The notes under the pieces: model-generated
The model's input: the letters and a program-made list of their open reading frames with translations, nothing else
What the model was told of the DNA's origin: nothing
Databases searched by the model: none
Program-made: the position numbers and the translations under genes
Source: Clostridiaceae bacterium
GTDB taxonomy: Bacteria; Bacillota_A; Clostridia; Clostridiales; Clostridiaceae
Reading direction: 5' to 3'
DNA: 18,350 bases
NCBI GenBank assembly: GCA_029256485.1
Contig: JAQSXU010000064.1
Location: 1 to 18,350 of the forward strand
Part shown: piece by piece, positions 16,511 through 18,350 of the stretch
Numbering within the stretch: position 1 is the stretch's first letter
Layout of the letters: each line of letters opens with the position of its first letter

Positions 16511-16696
16511 ATGTCTTACATAAATACCGAAATACTAGAACCAAAGATTTATAGTTTTATTAAATCTTTAAGGGATATTGGATACACATATGAGGTTGCT
16601 ATAGCAGATATTATAGATAATAATATTACAGCAAATTCTTCACAAATTAAGTTATATAAATTATATGGAGATGCTAGAAATGAAGAAATAGTATAA
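16511..16696 (+). pseudogene. N-terminal stub of a MORC/MutL-like GHKL ATPase
   Basis: A 61-residue open frame resembling the very start of the GHKL (HSP90-like) ATPases that accompany Vsr and cytosine methyltransferases in restriction-linked operons, related to MutL and eukaryotic MORC. The sequence YSFIKSLRDIGYTYEVAIAD followed by IIDNNITANSSQIKL is the N-box helix (AxADIIDNxIxAxxxxI) that binds Mg-ATP. It stops at TAA 16694-16696, exactly where the DNGxGM (G1) box would be expected, and nothing downstream resembles the remaining several hundred residues. AAAAGGGG touches the ATG at 16511, too close for good initiation, so it may not be translated well. It is most likely a deletion remnant showing that the original operon included this ATPase. 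A short functional peptide is possible but unlikely. Confidence 0.6.
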
Positions 16697-16768
16697 TAGG
16701 AATAACATACTCAATAAATTATTGACATTAACTAAAAGTTTACTATATATGGATTAGGTATATATGAT

Positions 16769-17176
16769 TTATATATGATCAATAACTATGTCAGTAGGTG
16801 AAGTCCACGTAACTATAACCATATCTCCTACTTGTGCATTCCAGCTAGCAAACCAAGGATCTAGTTCTTTTAAATTATTGTTTCCGCTAAGATTTTTTGC
16901 ATAAATACTACCAGCAGAACTACAACCGCTAGATTTAAGTTGTCCATAAAAAAGACCATCTGCTGAAGTATAATTAAAAACATTAACTCCTAGGACATCT
17001 TCATGTTGCGGATTATAATTAGAATTATATATATGAAATGATCTTGCATAATTAATTGGAATTGGTATATATGTTTCGTGGTATATAATCGGTCTTGAAT
17101 TAGTATATCTGTGAGAGCCCCATCCTAAGTGGGTGGCTCCTATTTGTACAGGAAATGTATTACCTGCAACTGGCAT
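16769..17176 (-). CDS. Small protein, probable stand-alone B3-like DNA-binding domain
   Basis: 135 residues on the minus strand from ATG 17176, which has an excellent ribosome-binding site (AGGAG seven bases upstream). An extension of 25 codons upstream lacks one and would run through that site. The pattern WGSHRYTNSR, HETYIPIPINYARSFHIYN (33-51), ADGLFYGQLKSSG (72-84), IYAKNL, then WFASWNAQVGDMVIVTW and SPTDIVI (126-132) resembles the B3-like fold used for DNA recognition by EcoRII, BfiI and NgoAVII-type enzymes: an IPIP strand with basic residues, a DG turn, and a closing GDxVxVxWxSPT strand. No nuclease motif, signal peptide or membrane segment is present. It stands alone between two gene fragments and opposite in direction to them. 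It could bind a methylated or unmodified site as a regulator or decoy, or be the orphaned recognition half of a split enzyme. The fold call is from memory of the pattern, not a search. Confidence 0.5.
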   Translation of the reverse strand: MPVAGNTFPVQIGATHLGWGSHRYTNSRPIIYHETYIPIPINYARSFHIYNSNYNPQHEDVLGVNVFNYTSADGLFYGQLKSSGCSSAGSIYAKNLSGNNNLKELDPWFASWNAQVGDMVIVTWTSPTDIVIDHI

Positions 17177-17480
17177 AAAATCACTCCTTACAAAATATCT
17201 GAAAATAGATACTAAAGTTTTTGTACATTTATAGTAAAGTATTTTCTGCAATAATTTATAATTGTATGTTATTAAGTATATAGTACATTGATTTACATAA
17301 TATTACAAGAAAAGTTGCATAATTGTGAAAAAGTTAAAATAAATTTCTAAATATTACAATCATATCATATATAAAAATCTTTTTTATAAATCAATAAGAA
17401 TGTTTAATAATTAGAATTTATTATTATAAACATTTTTATAATATATTTATGTTTATAAATATATTTCAAGGTGTTATATC
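17177..17480. other. AT-rich spacer without a gene
   Basis: 304 bases of very AT-rich sequence between the minus-strand B3-like gene and the decayed vsr. I find no open frame of note. A weak imperfect hairpin (TGTTTAATAAT at 17401-17411 with ATTATTATAAACA at 17420-17432) is the only structure. Promoters for both divergent neighbours presumably lie here, but no -35/-10 pair stands out from the AT background. Confidence 0.5.
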
Positions 17481-17902
17481 ATGAGCAATTTAATTTAAGA
17501 ACAACGTTATAAGAAGATGAAAAATATCAAAAGCAAAAACACTAAGATCCAAGTAAAACTATTTAAAGCATTATGGAATAAAGGCTGCGGTATAGAAAAA
17601 ATTACAAAGAATTATCGGGAAACCCAGATATTATTTTGACTAATTATAAAATAGCAATTTTTTGTGATGGTGAATTTTTTTATGGAAATAATTGGAAAAG
17701 ATAAAACTTAAGGTTATAGAAAAGTAACAACAGCGAATATTGGATAAAAAAGATTTCTAAAAATATAACAAGGGATTTACAAATAGATAGGCAGTTATAC
17801 TATTTAGGATGGACTGTAATAAGATTTTTGGAAAATGATATATTAAAATATCGATGAATGAGAGAAACTAAGAGCGTCATATTTGATTTAATGATTGAAA
17901 GG
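17481..17902 (+). pseudogene. Decayed second vsr gene
   Basis: This is a broken paralogue of the Vsr gene at 13005-13475, in the opposite orientation. The start ATG 17481 still has AAGGTG seven bases upstream. The frame meets TAA at 17496-17498, then resumes as KKMKNIKSKNTKIQVKLFKA. A frameshift near 17580-17588 moves homology to a second frame: RYRKNYKELSGNPDIILTN (keeping the catalytic Asp), then KIAIFCDGEFFYGNNW, where the catalytic-site His of FFHG has become Tyr. After stops at about 17702 and 17717 it continues NNSEYWIKKISKN and LGWTVIRF to TGA 17855-17857, with a last trace VIFDLMIE to about 17902. Several independent lesions mean it is not functional. It is probably the vsr of the neighbouring McrB-type cassette rather than a recent copy of the first, given the many differences. 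Confidence 0.85.
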
Positions 17903-17983
17903 AACTATGTTGAGATATTTGATAAAATGATATTGAGTAGAGATAAATTTTATATTAAGAGTCTTGTTTAGCATATATAGTTT

Positions 17984-18350
17984 AGTTGGAAATTAGCAGA
18001 ATTATTTGCAAAATACATTGGAGCTACAGCGGAAAACAAAAGATATAATTTAGTTCCAGTAAAACCTGATTGGTCAGATAGTACTGATCTTTTAGGATTT
18101 AGAAATATTGAAGGTAAATTTACCTGGAGTTATAACTAAGGTTTGTTATGAAGCTATGATGAATCCTGAACTTCCATACTTCATTTGCTTAGATGAAATG
18201 AATTTAGCTAGAGTAGAATATTATTTTAGTGACATTTTATCTCATATGGAAACAAGAAGATTAAATGAAGATAATGAAATAATAACTAATACTCTTCTTA
18301 GTGAAGAGCAGATAGGCAGGGATTCAGCGTCTATTAGTGCTTATGGAGAT
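17984..18350 (+). pseudogene. mcrB: McrB-type AAA+ NTPase fragment, frameshifted, running off the window
   Basis: McrB is the GTP-driven AAA+ subunit of methylation-dependent McrBC restriction. The first segment reads LAELFAKYIGATAENKRYNL, then VPVKPDWSDSTDLLGF, the signature between Walker A and Walker B in McrB-like proteins, and ends at TAA 18137-18139. The homology continues in another frame from about 18123: PGVITKVCYEAMMNPELPYF, ICLDEMNLARVEYYFSDIL (Walker B with LDEMN), still open at the right edge. A frameshift near 18120 separates the two. Upstream of the first segment, where the GTSGTGK Walker A loop and N-terminal recognition domain should be, there are stop codons (for example around 17970-17980) and no match. 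So this is a 5'-truncated, frameshifted gene, though the portion beyond the window is unseen. In McrBC systems an mcrC gene usually follows. Confidence 0.8.

Noticed and set aside
1..18350. CRISPR array, tRNA or rRNA genes, transposase or integrase genes
   Set aside because: I found no regularly spaced repeats, no cloverleaf-like sequence and no recombinase motifs. The only long repeats are the HNH and vsr gene copies.

Overview
The window is very AT-rich (roughly 70-75% A+T by eye), uses A/T-ending codons, and has strong Gram-positive ribosome-binding sites (AGGAG, GGGGG, AAGGTG). Together with the protein families present, this suggests a low-GC Firmicute, most likely a Clostridium-like species. 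I see no housekeeping gene. Everything recognisable belongs to anti-phage defence or restriction, so this is the inside of a defence island, and a partly decayed one.

Layout. (A) 1-385 is the 3' end of an HNH nuclease gene. (B) 396-3499 is a compact three-gene cassette: an AlbA_2/Schlafen-type protein, a 460-residue protein of unknown family, and a TIR-domain effector. The tail of the second protein and the head of the third carry the same short motif, which resembles an RHIM-like amyloid signalling sequence. (C) 3662-4488 is a decayed second copy of the HNH gene, so cassette B lies between two direct repeats of about 380 bp. (D) 4702-12777 is a DISARM-type operon, in class 2 style: drmE, drmA, drmB. 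drmA carries a single in-frame TAA just before its Walker A motif, and no drmC follows. (E) 12918-16441 is a restriction-modification cassette: a Vsr-type endonuclease gene on the minus strand, divergent from a type II restriction endonuclease gene, then a C5-cytosine methyltransferase gene ending at a near-perfect terminator. (F) 16511-18350 is debris plus one intact gene: an N-terminal stub of a MORC/MutL-like GHKL ATPase, a small minus-strand protein that looks like a stand-alone B3-like DNA-binding domain, a decayed second vsr, and a frameshifted McrB-type AAA+ NTPase running off the right end.

How the parts may work together. In DISARM, DrmA (helicase) and DrmB (DUF1998) attack unmodified DNA, and a partner methyltransferase marks the host. 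Here the only methyltransferase sits in the neighbouring restriction cassette, so it could protect against both that cassette's nuclease and a DISARM core. Vsr would repair T:G mismatches left by deamination of 5-methylcytosine. As written, the DISARM core is probably inactive because translation stops before the helicase motor. Cassette B and the restriction-modification cassette have intact reading frames. The AlbA_2 / unknown / TIR cassette, with its shared motif, is the best candidate for an undescribed system in this window.
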